Counted from the first letter of the stretch, positions 1-6,015 are shown. The stretch is 7,511 nt of DNA from Candidatus Zipacnadia bacterium (GCA_029820915.1 JALGUI010000124.1:1-7511), one strand, 5' to 3'. The notes: generated from the letters alone by a model not told the origin. Numbers and translations: made by a program.

Positions 1-456
1 CTCGGGGAGCGTCCTTACCTCGCGGGCCAGCACCTTCGACAGCATGGAGATGCCGAGGCCGATGTAGGAGGTGTAGCGCTTGTGCTCCGGGTCGAACTGC
101 CGCTGCCCCATGACGCCGGTTCGCCGGGGATAGCAGCCGGTCATGATGCCGGTATGGGCGGGAACGCTCGACGAGGGCCAGACCGACAGCCCGTTGGCGG
201 TGAAGGCGCCGTTCTGGATGAAGTAGTGGGAGATCGTGGGGAAGTTAGTGCTCATGGTAGTGGAGTAGAGCGACTCGTCCTCGAGCCCCGCCATCAGCAG
301 GTCCCGAGCCTGCATCAGGTTGGCGCCATCACAGACAACGACGCATACGAAGCCGCCCGGCGCCGGCAGTTCGGCTCGGTCGCCGAAGAAGCGCACGGTC
401 GCCAGGGCACCGTACACGTAGTAGAGCCCGAGCGTGACGGCGGCGAGGACGCTCAC
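1..456 (-). CDS. Alkaline phosphatase superfamily (type I phosphodiesterase-like) catalytic domain, N-terminal part; 3' end outside window
   Basis: This frame carries the start of an alkaline-phosphatase-superfamily domain of the nucleotide pyrophosphatase/phosphodiesterase type, which hydrolyses phosphate or sulfate esters with two metal ions. After a hydrophobic stretch (TLGLYYVYGALATV) come a beta strand with a metal-ligand Asp (FVCVVVCDGANLMQ) and then WPSSSVPAHTGIMTGCYPRR. In the latter, SVPAH sits where NPP enzymes have TFPNH, so that Ser is the likely nucleophile. The following RRTGVMGQRQFD also fits the family. The frame runs off the window at base 1, so the C-terminal metal ligands cannot be seen. 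It should be continuous with the segment at 453-728 but is separated from it by a 35-bp tandem duplication. A GTG at 456-454 could start this part alone, but I see no ribosome binding site for it. The superfamily is a firm call; the substrate is unknown. Confidence 0.8.
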   Translation of the reverse strand, partial: MSVLAAVTLGLYYVYGALATVRFFGDRAELPAPGGFVCVVVCDGANLMQARDLLMAGLEDESLYSTTMSTNFPTISHYFIQNGAFTANGLSVWPSSSVPAHTGIMTGCYPRRTGVMGQRQFDPEHKRYTSYIGLGISMLSKVLAREVRTLPE

Positions 457-501
457 AAGCAGGGCGGCGTGACGGCGGCGAGGACGCTCACAAGCAGGGC
501 G
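432..501. repeat. Exact 35-bp tandem duplication that breaks a reading frame
   Basis: Bases 432-466 and 467-501 are identical over all 35 positions, beginning GCGTGACGGCGG and ending AAGCAGGGCG. The identity stops sharply on both sides: 431 is A against G at 466, and 502 is C against G at 467. Because 35 is not a multiple of three, the extra copy shifts the frame of the minus-strand gene. One copy gives a continuous protein; two copies give a stop at 453-455. The duplication falls in the part coding for the third membrane helix. There is no degenerate third copy. Confidence 0.95.
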
Positions 502-728
502 CGCAGGGAGTTGAGGGCTCTGAACCGGGCTCGGGGCCAGAAGCGCAGGATGCACCAGATGAGGAGGCAGAGTCCCGCCGTCAGCAGGAAGAGCGGGAGA
601 AGCGCCAGCAGCCCGGCCACTCCGGTGCCACTGAGCAAGGCGAAGACCAGCGATGACAGCAGCAGTACCGCCCAGGACACGAGCAGCCATCCGGCGCGTG
701 GGCGCGGAGGTCGGCCGGGGTCACTCAT
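453..728 (-). pseudogene. N-terminal membrane segment of the phosphodiesterase-like gene, cut off by a frameshift
   Basis: This segment begins at ATG 728-726 (MSDPGRPP) and reads two strong membrane helices, residues about 14-34 (GWLLVSWAVLLLSS...) and 37-62, then starts a third (LRALLVSVLAAVT). Within the duplicated 35 bp it leaves the true frame and stops at TGA 455-453, giving about 91 residues. Deleting one copy of the duplication makes the third helix continue as TLGLYYVYGALATV and joins the catalytic domain, giving 231 codons from 728 to the window edge. In the restored protein the metal-ligand Asp is residue 122 and the proposed nucleophile Ser is about residue 176. The intact product would be anchored by three helices with its catalytic domain on the far side of the membrane. 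As the sequence stands, the gene is broken; the duplication may be real or an assembly error. Confidence 0.72.
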
Positions 729-736
729 GTCTGTCA

Positions 737-741
737 CCCCT
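737..741 (-). promoter_or_regulatory. Ribosome binding site that decides the start at 728
   Basis: Reading the minus strand, AGGGG lies 8 bases before ATG 728-726. An alternative in-frame GTG at 737-735 overlaps this site and so cannot use it. The ATG is therefore the preferred start. Confidence 0.55.
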
Positions 742-775
742 GACGATGTGAAGTACCGGCCTCGGTGACGACTCC

Positions 776-801
776 CGAGAGCCGCGTACCACCGGCTCTC
801 G
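776..801 (-). other. 9-bp inverted repeat just after the dehydrogenase stop codon
   Basis: CGAGAGCCG (776-784) and CGGCTCTCG (793-801) are perfect reverse complements around an 8-base loop. The hairpin begins 3 bases after the dehydrogenase stop (806-804) and lies before the phosphodiesterase-like gene. No T-tract follows on the minus strand, so it is not a canonical intrinsic terminator. It could instead stabilise the 3' end of the upstream message or tune expression between two genes of one transcript. Confidence 0.5.
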
Positions 802-803
802 AC

Positions 804-1814
804 CTACGGCGCGACGATGGCGCGCAGCATGTCGCCCGGGCGCGCGGCGGTGGCCTCGATCGCCTCGACGGTCTGGTCGAGGGTGAACTCGTGCACCGGC
901 AGGGAGCCGACGTCCACCGCGCCCGTGGCGATCAGCTCGATGGCCTCGTCGAGGGTGTCGCGCGAGCGCCGCGAGAACATGACCGTCAGCTCGCGGCGCC
1001 GCGGCACGGTCGAGTCGAAGGTCACCTGGTCCGGGTGCGGGATGCCGACCACCACGACCCTCCCGGCGGGCCGGGCGAGTCGCATCGCCTGCTCCACGGC
1101 CTCGTTGTCGCCCGAACACTCGAACACGATGTCCGCCTCGACGCCTGCGTCCACAAGCTCCTCATGTGAGGCGACCACCGGCTCGGCGCCGAGGCCGCGC
1201 GGCCACCCTCGCCGCCCCTCGATCGGCTCGGCGAGGGCGATGTCCTCGACGCCCCGCGCCCTCAGCACCAGCAGCACGGACATGCCGATGGTGCCCGCGC
1301 CGAGGACGGCGACGCGCTCACCGTGAGCGGCTCCGGACAGCCGCACCGCGTGAATGCCGACGCCGAGCGGCTCGATGAGTGCGCCCTCGATGTCGCTGAC
1401 CCCGTCCGGCAGCGGGCGCACGCTGAAGGCCGGGCAGGCGATGTACTCGGCCAGCGCGCCGTCGCGCTGCGGAAAGCTGGGGAAGACGATGTTGCGGCAC
1501 AGGTTCTCGTGCCCGGCCCGGCACAGATCGCACTCCCCGCAGTGCCAGCTCGGCTCGACCGCCACGCGCGTGCCGACCGGCGGCCCCGCAACGCCCTCGC
1601 TCAGCGCCGCGATCTCACCCGAGAACTCGTGGCCCTGGATCATGGGGTGGTCGGGCACCACGCCGCTCGCGTGCCCGTCCTGGTACAGGCGCAGGTCGGA
1701 CGGGCAGATCGCTACCGCCCGCACGCGCACCAGCACTTCGCCGGGCCCGGCCTCGGGCGTCGGCACGTCGTCAATGCGCACGTCCCCCGCGCCATGCAGT
1801 CGCGCCGCTCTCAT
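804..1814 (-). CDS. Zinc-dependent medium-chain alcohol/polyol dehydrogenase
   Basis: This 336-residue cytoplasmic enzyme belongs to the medium-chain dehydrogenase family (sorbitol, threonine and galactitol-phosphate dehydrogenase type), which oxidises a secondary alcohol with NAD(P). The GroES-like N-terminal half has a catalytic-zinc Cys at about 37 (ICPSD), GHE at 61-63 and E148 (EPLGVG). The structural zinc site is complete, with Cys 92, 95, 98 and 106 (CGECDLCRAGHENLC). The Rossmann half has VAVLGAGTIGMS (about 168-179), and an acidic E196 at the end of the second strand favours NAD. The start is ATG 1814-1812 with GGGAG 10 bases upstream. The frame is open further up to 2183, but that overlaps the beta-helix gene and reads as non-family sequence. 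One oddity is GRRGWPRGLGA (200-210), which lacks the usual Ala/Leu-rich helix. The substrate cannot be read from sequence; a sugar or polyol would fit the neighbours. Confidence 0.9.
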   Translation of the reverse strand: MRAARLHGAGDVRIDDVPTPEAGPGEVLVRVRAVAICPSDLRLYQDGHASGVVPDHPMIQGHEFSGEIAALSEGVAGPPVGTRVAVEPSWHCGECDLCRAGHENLCRNIVFPSFPQRDGALAEYIACPAFSVRPLPDGVSDIEGALIEPLGVGIHAVRLSGAAHGERVAVLGAGTIGMSVLLVLRARGVEDIALAEPIEGRRGWPRGLGAEPVVASHEELVDAGVEADIVFECSGDNEAVEQAMRLARPAGRVVVVGIPHPDQVTFDSTVPRRRELTVMFSRRSRDTLDEAIELIATGAVDVGSLPVHEFTLDQTVEAIEATAARPGDMLRAIVAP

Positions 1815-1921
1815 CGCCAACCATCTCCCGTGGTCATCCGCCGGCGAGTGGGCCGGCAGGGAACGCCCCCGACATGTTCGCCCGGCACGGCTCCAGACCT
1901 CTCCGCGAGGCGTCGAGGGAC
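1815..1921. other. 107-base gap between the beta-helix gene and the dehydrogenase
   Basis: This gap separates two genes read in the same direction. It holds the dehydrogenase ribosome binding site (GGGAG on the minus strand, 1825-1829) and two copies of GCCGGC near 1840-1857 that could pair weakly. I see no T-tract terminator and no convincing promoter, so co-transcription of the two genes is plausible but not shown. Confidence 0.4.
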
Positions 1922-4900
1922 TCAGGGCACGGGCTCGGCGCGCACCATGGCGCGGATGGTGACCGGGGCGCCGGCCGTGACCTGGATCGTCTGCCGAAAG
2001 CGGCCGTTGTGCCAGACCTTGACGGCGCACTCGCCCGAGAACGCGGAGCCCTCGTCCACGACCAGGAAGCCGCCCTGCTCCGAGTTCGCCCAGCCGGCGG
2101 GCCGACCGGCCGCGTCCCGCTCCTCGAAGCCACCATTGGCCAGCTCGGCGCCCTCGACGCTGACGTCGTCGAAGTAGACCCACAGGGGGATGTAGTCGCC
2201 TTCGGTCGCGCTCATGTGCCCCTGTCCCATGAGCTGCATCTCAACCGCGCCGTCGGCGTCAGGCACGAAGCTGTACTCGAACTCGCGCCACTCGTCGGAC
2301 GGCAGGTCGTCGGTGTCGCCGGTCAGGCGCACGCCCGACGGCTTCGCCCAGGTGGCGACCTCCGAGCCGCGGTCGGGCTTCATGGTGAGCGGCGGCTCGC
2401 CGAGGCCCTGCACGTCGATGCGGGCCTGCGCCGGGATGCCGCCGTTGAAGGTCACGTCGCCGAAGGCGGCCAGCCACAGCAGCCCACCTCGCCGGACCTC
2501 CCAGGTGTGCGCGCGGGAGCCGCGCCACATCACCCACAGGTCGCCGGCGGGCTTGCGCACGCTGAGGTTGAAGAGCAGGCGTGGATGAGTGGCGGGGTCA
2601 ACGCCGAGCGACGCGAGCGGGATGCGCCACTCCGCGTGCCACTCGTCCTGCTTCACGATGCTCGCGGCGTACCGCACGCCCTGCATGGCCCGCTCGACGA
2701 GAGCCCGCGGCGCGCCCGCCTCGTCGCTGCTCTCGGCGTGGCCGTTCGGGTAGCCGCGCAGCACCAGGATGTCGCCGATCTGCGTCCCTGTGACCGGCGC
2801 CAGCGCGATCTCCACCGCGTCATCCTGGCCCCAGCGCTGACCGTGGCCGACGCCCTCTTCGGCATCGACAGTGTTGACGAAGGCCACGTAGAGGTGCTCG
2901 TCATCGACCTCAACCCAGGCGGTGCTGGGCAGCGGCGACTGCGAGCCATCGACCAACTGGAGCAGTTGCGCCTGCGGGCGCGAGCCGTCGGCGTCCCACT
3001 CCGCGTCGGAGACCTCGCCGTCGATGGTGATCGGCCCCGCGACGCGCCGCACCGGGAGGACCGGCACCGCGGTCATCGTCCGCTCCTGCTCGGCCTGGAT
3101 GAGCCACCGCGGCCGCCAGCCCTCGGGCGGGGGCTCGGGCGTGACCGGCCATGAGGCCCGCGTCTCGTCCTCGTACAGGCCGATCTCCTCCAGCGGAATC
3201 GGCTCGAAGCCGATGGCCAGGGCGGGGGCGCCATCGCGCAGGTGGAAGTCGCCGGCGGCGAGGTCCACGAAGCCCGGATCGCCGTCGTCCCAGTTGTCCG
3301 CGATGGTGACCCACTCGTCCGCCACGCCGCGACTCACCGACAGCCACTGCCCCGCGCCCACCGAGATGTTACGCTCGATGCGGCAGAACCACGGCGCACC
3401 CACCGGGTCGCGTTCAGGCGAGAGGAAGTCGGCCAGGTGAGGGTACTTCGTCCAGGGCGGCTCGGTATAGGGCACCTGCTCGAGGGTGCGGAGCAGCGTC
3501 GTGCTGGGCCTGCCGGTGCGCGTGTCGATGGCGGTGACCGTGCCGTCGGGGTGCCGGGTGTAGGTCCACCACTGCAGCCCGCGATCGCTCAGGGCTACGC
3601 CGAGCTTGCAGTCGGCGAAGATGTTGTTCTCGACGATGTTGTCGGGCCCACCGCAGATCGACACGCCGCGCCCGCACAGGTAGCACACATTGCCCACGAA
3701 GGTGGTGCCGGACACCGCGTCGTCGAGATGCACCACGTTCACCGAGGTGGGGCTGCCCTCGAGCGAGTCGTTGATGTGGTGAATGTAGTTGTGGCGGATG
3801 ACGTTGCCGCGGTAGGTCCAGTTGCGGCCCGTGTAGAACACGCCGCCCTCGCTGGTCTCGGTGTGGCACCAGTAGATCTCGTTGAAATCCATCACGTGAT
3901 CGTTGCCGCGGTACCATACCGCGGAGTGCGGCTCGTGGTGGATCAGGTTGTGCGAGGCGCGGCAGCCGACGCCGCGCAGGCTGAGCGGCCCGGCGTGCGT
4001 GCGCTTGATGACGCTGGTGTGGTGGATGTGGTTGTTCTCGGCGAAGTGCCCGGCGGGTTCGAGCGTCTGGCGGTCGCCGCCGGACATCTGCACCCCGCCG
4101 TAGCCGGTGTGGTGGATGTCGCAGCCGATGACGCCGTGGTCGGTGCCGCCCGCGATCTCGACGGCGTGGCGGCCGGTGTTGCGGATCTCGCAGCCGACCA
4201 CGCGGCAGCCGGTTCCGTTGCGTATGGCGACCGCATCGAGTCGGCCGCACTCAATGGTCAGCCCGCGCAGTGTCACGTGCGACGCCCCGTCCATGGTGAC
4301 GATCGGCTCGGTGAGCGCTGAAACCGCGACCTCCGCCTCGTCGAGCGGCGCCGGTGGCCAGAAGTAGAGCGCGTCCGTGGCCCGGTCGAGGAACCACTCG
4401 CCGGGCATGTCCAGCTCCTCAAGCACGTTGAAGGCGAAGAAACGCTTGGCGCCCCAGGTGTCGAGGCCGTAGTGCAGCGGCACCGCGAACGTGATCTGCT
4501 TCGCCTGCGTGTCGATCGCGCCGACCCGCACGTCGGTGCACAGGTAGGCGCGCGCCCAGTAGCCCTCGAGCCAGACGCCGTCCTCGACGCGCCAGCGCCC
4601 AGGCCGCTCGCCGGTGTAGCTGAAGACGCCGGGGCGCTCAGGGCCCTCGCGGTCGCGCAGGCCGGAACCGGAGTCCACGATCTCGTCGAAGTGCGCGAAG
4701 CCGTCGTTCGGCCAGCGGGCAAGCTGCATGCGCTCGCCCGCCATGAAGACCTCAAGCAGCACGGGGTGCTCGCCCGTGAAGCCGCGGAAGCGGTCGGGCA
4801 GCGCAGCGACATCGCCCGGGATGCCGAGCGCGCGCAGGTCCGCCTGCAGGACCTGGCCGCGGGCCTCGGGTACCAGGCGGTCGAGGATCGCGGCGTCGGT

Positions 4901-5263
4901 GACAGGCGCGAAGGCGTCGGCGGGGACGGGACGGCCAGCGCTGAGGGTGACGTCCTCGTCGGCGTATGCGCGGAAGACGACCGGCGATCCCTCAGCGCCG
5001 GCGTCGTCGGCGCCGAGCGCAAGCGGCGCGTCCAGGTAGTAGGTCCCGCCGCGCAGCCAGACGGTAACGCCGCCGTCGGGCAGGCCTCCGGCGGCCTTCA
5101 TCGCGCGCACGGCCTGTGCGGCGCGGTGGGGCGTGGCGAAGGGCGCCTCGGCGGTGCCGGGGCCGTCATCCGAGCCATCGGTCGCGACGAACAGCTCGGT
5201 CGCGGCGTGGGCGGCAGTGCCGCAGATGACGAGAACGGCGAGCATGCAGGTGGCTGCTCTCAT
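1922..5263 (-). CDS. Secreted right-handed parallel beta-helix protein (GH141-like) with CBM9-like and C-terminal beta-sandwich domains
   Basis: This is a 1113-residue exported protein, probably a polysaccharide-active enzyme. Residues 1-20 are a signal peptide (MRAATCMLAVLVICGTAAHA, cleavage after AHA). Residues about 23-115 form the lead-in typical of beta-helix families: LFVATDGSDDGPGT, APFAT, WLRGGTYYLDAPL. The helix coils occupy about 325-680 and are rich in Asn/His turns: CDIHHTGYGG, NHIHHTS, NLIHHEPHSAVWYRG, and ETSEGGVFYTGRNWTYRGN. Residues about 732-935 resemble a CBM9-like sugar-binding domain (ITIDGEVSDAEWD, WGQDDAVEIAL). The last about 175 residues look like a jelly-roll domain (LWVYFDDVSVEGAELANGGFEE, PAGW). 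ATG 5263-5261 is chosen because GAGG lies 8 bases upstream and the signal peptide begins there. GH141 includes a fucosidase acting on pectin and a xylanase, but the catalytic residues and substrate were not identified here. A pure binding or lyase role is possible. Confidence 0.85.
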   Translation of the reverse strand: MRAATCMLAVLVICGTAAHAATELFVATDGSDDGPGTAEAPFATPHRAAQAVRAMKAAGGLPDGGVTVWLRGGTYYLDAPLALGADDAGAEGSPVVFRAYADEDVTLSAGRPVPADAFAPVTDAAILDRLVPEARGQVLQADLRALGIPGDVAALPDRFRGFTGEHPVLLEVFMAGERMQLARWPNDGFAHFDEIVDSGSGLRDREGPERPGVFSYTGERPGRWRVEDGVWLEGYWARAYLCTDVRVGAIDTQAKQITFAVPLHYGLDTWGAKRFFAFNVLEELDMPGEWFLDRATDALYFWPPAPLDEAEVAVSALTEPIVTMDGASHVTLRGLTIECGRLDAVAIRNGTGCRVVGCEIRNTGRHAVEIAGGTDHGVIGCDIHHTGYGGVQMSGGDRQTLEPAGHFAENNHIHHTSVIKRTHAGPLSLRGVGCRASHNLIHHEPHSAVWYRGNDHVMDFNEIYWCHTETSEGGVFYTGRNWTYRGNVIRHNYIHHINDSLEGSPTSVNVVHLDDAVSGTTFVGNVCYLCGRGVSICGGPDNIVENNIFADCKLGVALSDRGLQWWTYTRHPDGTVTAIDTRTGRPSTTLLRTLEQVPYTEPPWTKYPHLADFLSPERDPVGAPWFCRIERNISVGAGQWLSVSRGVADEWVTIADNWDDGDPGFVDLAAGDFHLRDGAPALAIGFEPIPLEEIGLYEDETRASWPVTPEPPPEGWRPRWLIQAEQERTMTAVPVLPVRRVAGPITIDGEVSDAEWDADGSRPQAQLLQLVDGSQSPLPSTAWVEVDDEHLYVAFVNTVDAEEGVGHGQRWGQDDAVEIALAPVTGTQIGDILVLRGYPNGHAESSDEAGAPRALVERAMQGVRYAASIVKQDEWHAEWRIPLASLGVDPATHPRLLFNLSVRKPAGDLWVMWRGSRAHTWEVRRGGLLWLAAFGDVTFNGGIPAQARIDVQGLGEPPLTMKPDRGSEVATWAKPSGVRLTGDTDDLPSDEWREFEYSFVPDADGAVEMQLMGQGHMSATEGDYIPLWVYFDDVSVEGAELANGGFEERDAAGRPAGWANSEQGGFLVVDEGSAFSGECAVKVWHNGRFRQTIQVTAGAPVTIRAMVRAEPVP

Positions 5264-5271
5264 GGTGGTCG

Positions 5272-5275
5272 CCTC
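5272..5275 (-). promoter_or_regulatory. Ribosome binding site of the beta-helix gene
   Basis: On the minus strand GAGG lies 8 bases before ATG 5263-5261. The frame stays open upstream to 5434, but that stretch translates intergenic repeat, so this site together with the signal peptide fixes the start. Confidence 0.5.
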
Positions 5276-5320
5276 GGTTCGGTCCCTGGCACTGTCGCGC
5301 GCGTTCGGCACGGGGCGGCA

Positions 5321-5462
5321 ACGGCCGGGCGGCGTGGGAACGCCGCCCCTCCTGACGGCGGACGGCAACGGCAACGGCGACGGCGAACGACCGGGCGGCG
5401 CGGGAGTACCGCCTCTTCTGACGGCGGACGGCAACGGCCACGGCGAACGAGCGGGCGGGCCA
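5321..5462. repeat. Degenerate GC-rich tandem repeat: two hairpin units and a partial third
   Basis: Unit 1 (5327-5392, 66 bases) and unit 2 (5393-5452, 60 bases) share the same order: a hairpin, then CTGACGGCGGACGGCAACGG, then CGGCGAACGA. Unit 2 lacks one six-base CAACGG-type step. A partial third unit starts at 5453 (GGGCGGGCC) and ends by 5462. In unit 1 the stem is GGGCGGCGT with ACGCCGCCC around loop GGGA (5327-5348). In unit 2 (5393-5414) the loop is the same GGGA, the closing pair has changed from T-A to C-G, two pairs became G-T, and one is a C-A mismatch. Within each unit runs a six-base GGCAAC-like periodicity. Confidence 0.8.
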
Positions 5463-5545
5463 GATGCGAAGCACCTGCCATAGGCCCGGAGGTCGCTGGC
5501 CCGACCTTAGAGGGAATCTGCTGCGCAAGGGTCCGACCCCTCAAA

Positions 5546-5651
5546 GCGGCAACGGCAACGCCCCGAACGCCGAACGGCAACGATGACGACAACGACCGGG
5601 CGGCGTGGGAACGCCGCCCCTCCTGAAGGCAACGCCGCCCCTCCTGTCGGC
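5546..5651. repeat. Third copy of the hairpin repeat with a duplicated right arm
   Basis: After GGCAACGGCAACG and related GGCAAC steps, a hairpin identical to unit 1 occurs at 5598-5619 (arms GGGCGGCGT and ACGCCGCCC, loop GGGA). The right arm plus CTCCTG is then repeated as a 21-base tandem pair, 5610-5630 and 5631-5651, differing only at two adjacent bases (AA against TC). The left arm is not repeated, so the second right arm has no partner next to it. Immediately after is a 10-base palindrome CGGCGCGCCG (5648-5657), and at about 5667-5678 GCCGTTGCCG resembles the repeat in the opposite direction. Confidence 0.7.
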
Positions 5652-5667
5652 GCGCCGCAGGGGCGCT

Positions 5668-5858
5668 GCCGTTGCCGTGTGCCGCCAACGCCCCCGTTGG
5701 CGGATGCAGTGTGCCGTCCGCCATCGGCATCCCCTGCGACGCGCCCGCGATCTGGACGACAGGCGCCCCGGCCTCTCGTCATCCGCGCGGGCGGCTCCCA
5801 TCGCCAGCGACGCCACCGCCACCCACGGCCATGCCCATCGCAGCACCATCGACTGCAC
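5668..5858 (-). pseudogene. Possible remnant: signal-peptide end of a lost secreted protein gene
   Basis: On the minus strand a GTG at 5858-5856 (or ATG at 5849-5847) opens a frame reading MVLRWAWPWVAVASLAMGAARADDE. This has the charged start, hydrophobic core and AxA-like end of a bacterial signal peptide. Nearly all its third codon positions are G or C, as in the real genes here. The frame then turns to Arg-rich text at about 5770-5778. The adjacent frame continues with gene-like sequence, AGAPVVQIAGASQGMPMADG and then TLHPPTGALAAHGNGS, until the hairpin repeats begin. This suggests a secreted protein gene that suffered a frameshift and was cut off by repeats. No domain is recognisable and the ribosome binding site is poor (GAGGG too near or too far). 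Chance is a real alternative in such GC-rich DNA. Confidence 0.3.
5682..5703. repeat. Perfect 9-bp inverted repeat with a CCCC loop
   Basis: CCGCCAACG (5682-5690) and CGTTGGCGG (5695-5703) are exact reverse complements around CCCC. The sequence differs from the GGGA hairpins nearby. Neither strand has a T-tract after it, so it is not a standard terminator. It lies within the proposed gene remnant on the minus strand. Confidence 0.6.
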
Positions 5859-6001
5859 CGCCCTCGCTCAATTCGCCTGCGGCTTACCCTCGGCTCGTAG
5901 GGTTTGACGCGCGGGCCACTCTCTCCTTCCCGCCGCTGGAGGCAGGACAGGCCGGCTCGGGCGGCGAACCGCGCGGCGGCTGTCGGACAGTCCGGCCGGG
6001 C

Positions 6002-6006
6002 AGAGG
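6002..6006 (+). promoter_or_regulatory. Ribosome binding site of the membrane-protein gene
   Basis: AGAGG lies 9 bases before ATG 6016-6018 and supports that start. The residues after the ATG are low-complexity (MSAASSEPGGGHVEAPASSS), so the first membrane helix does not by itself fix the start. Confidence 0.5.
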
Positions 6007-6015
6007 TGCAGGCGG

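Larger units (their letters stand above)
5264..6015. other. Divergent intergenic region, 752 bases
   Basis: This region separates the minus-strand beta-helix gene from the plus-strand membrane protein and must contain the start signals of both. It holds a hairpin repeat family (5321-5462 and 5546-5651), a separate perfect hairpin (5682-5703) and a possible gene remnant (about 5668-5858). The stretch 5463-5545 is not repetitive and shows nothing clear. A TTGACG at 5903-5908 on the plus strand has no matching -10 box at normal spacing. CTGTC-G-GACAG at 5980-5990 is a short palindrome upstream of the membrane-protein gene and could be an operator, but five-base arms are weak evidence. Confidence 0.7.

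Noticed and set aside
735..737. GTG start for the phosphodiesterase-like gene
   Set aside because: It overlaps the only good ribosome binding site (AGGGG), which is correctly spaced for the ATG at 728.
1323..2177. Long plus-strand open frames opposite the dehydrogenase and beta-helix genes (also 1874-3154, 3242-4321, 4472-5626)
   Set aside because: Their translations are Arg/Ala/Gly/Pro-rich with no domain or sensible start signal. They lie exactly antisense to genes with clear family motifs, as expected for GC-rich DNA with few stop codons.
1815..2183. N-terminal extension of the dehydrogenase to 2183
   Set aside because: It would overlap the beta-helix gene by more than 250 bases, reads as Arg/Gly-rich noise, and ignores the ribosome binding site before ATG 1814.
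5321..5651. CRISPR array
   Set aside because: The units are degenerate, abut directly or are widely separated, and have no equal-length unique spacers; no cas gene is present.
5682..5703. Intrinsic terminator
   Set aside because: The stem is strong but no run of T follows on either strand, and the flanking genes diverge, so a terminator here is not expected.
5264..5730. Open minus- and plus-strand frames across the repeat region giving Arg/Pro-rich proteins
   Set aside because: They are translations of the hairpin repeat in different frames and show the same motif-like peptides repeatedly; no coding signal supports them.
5903..5908. TTGACG as a sigma-70 -35 box for the membrane-protein gene
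   Set aside because: No -10-like sequence is found 16-18 bases downstream; the region there is C/T- and G/C-rich.
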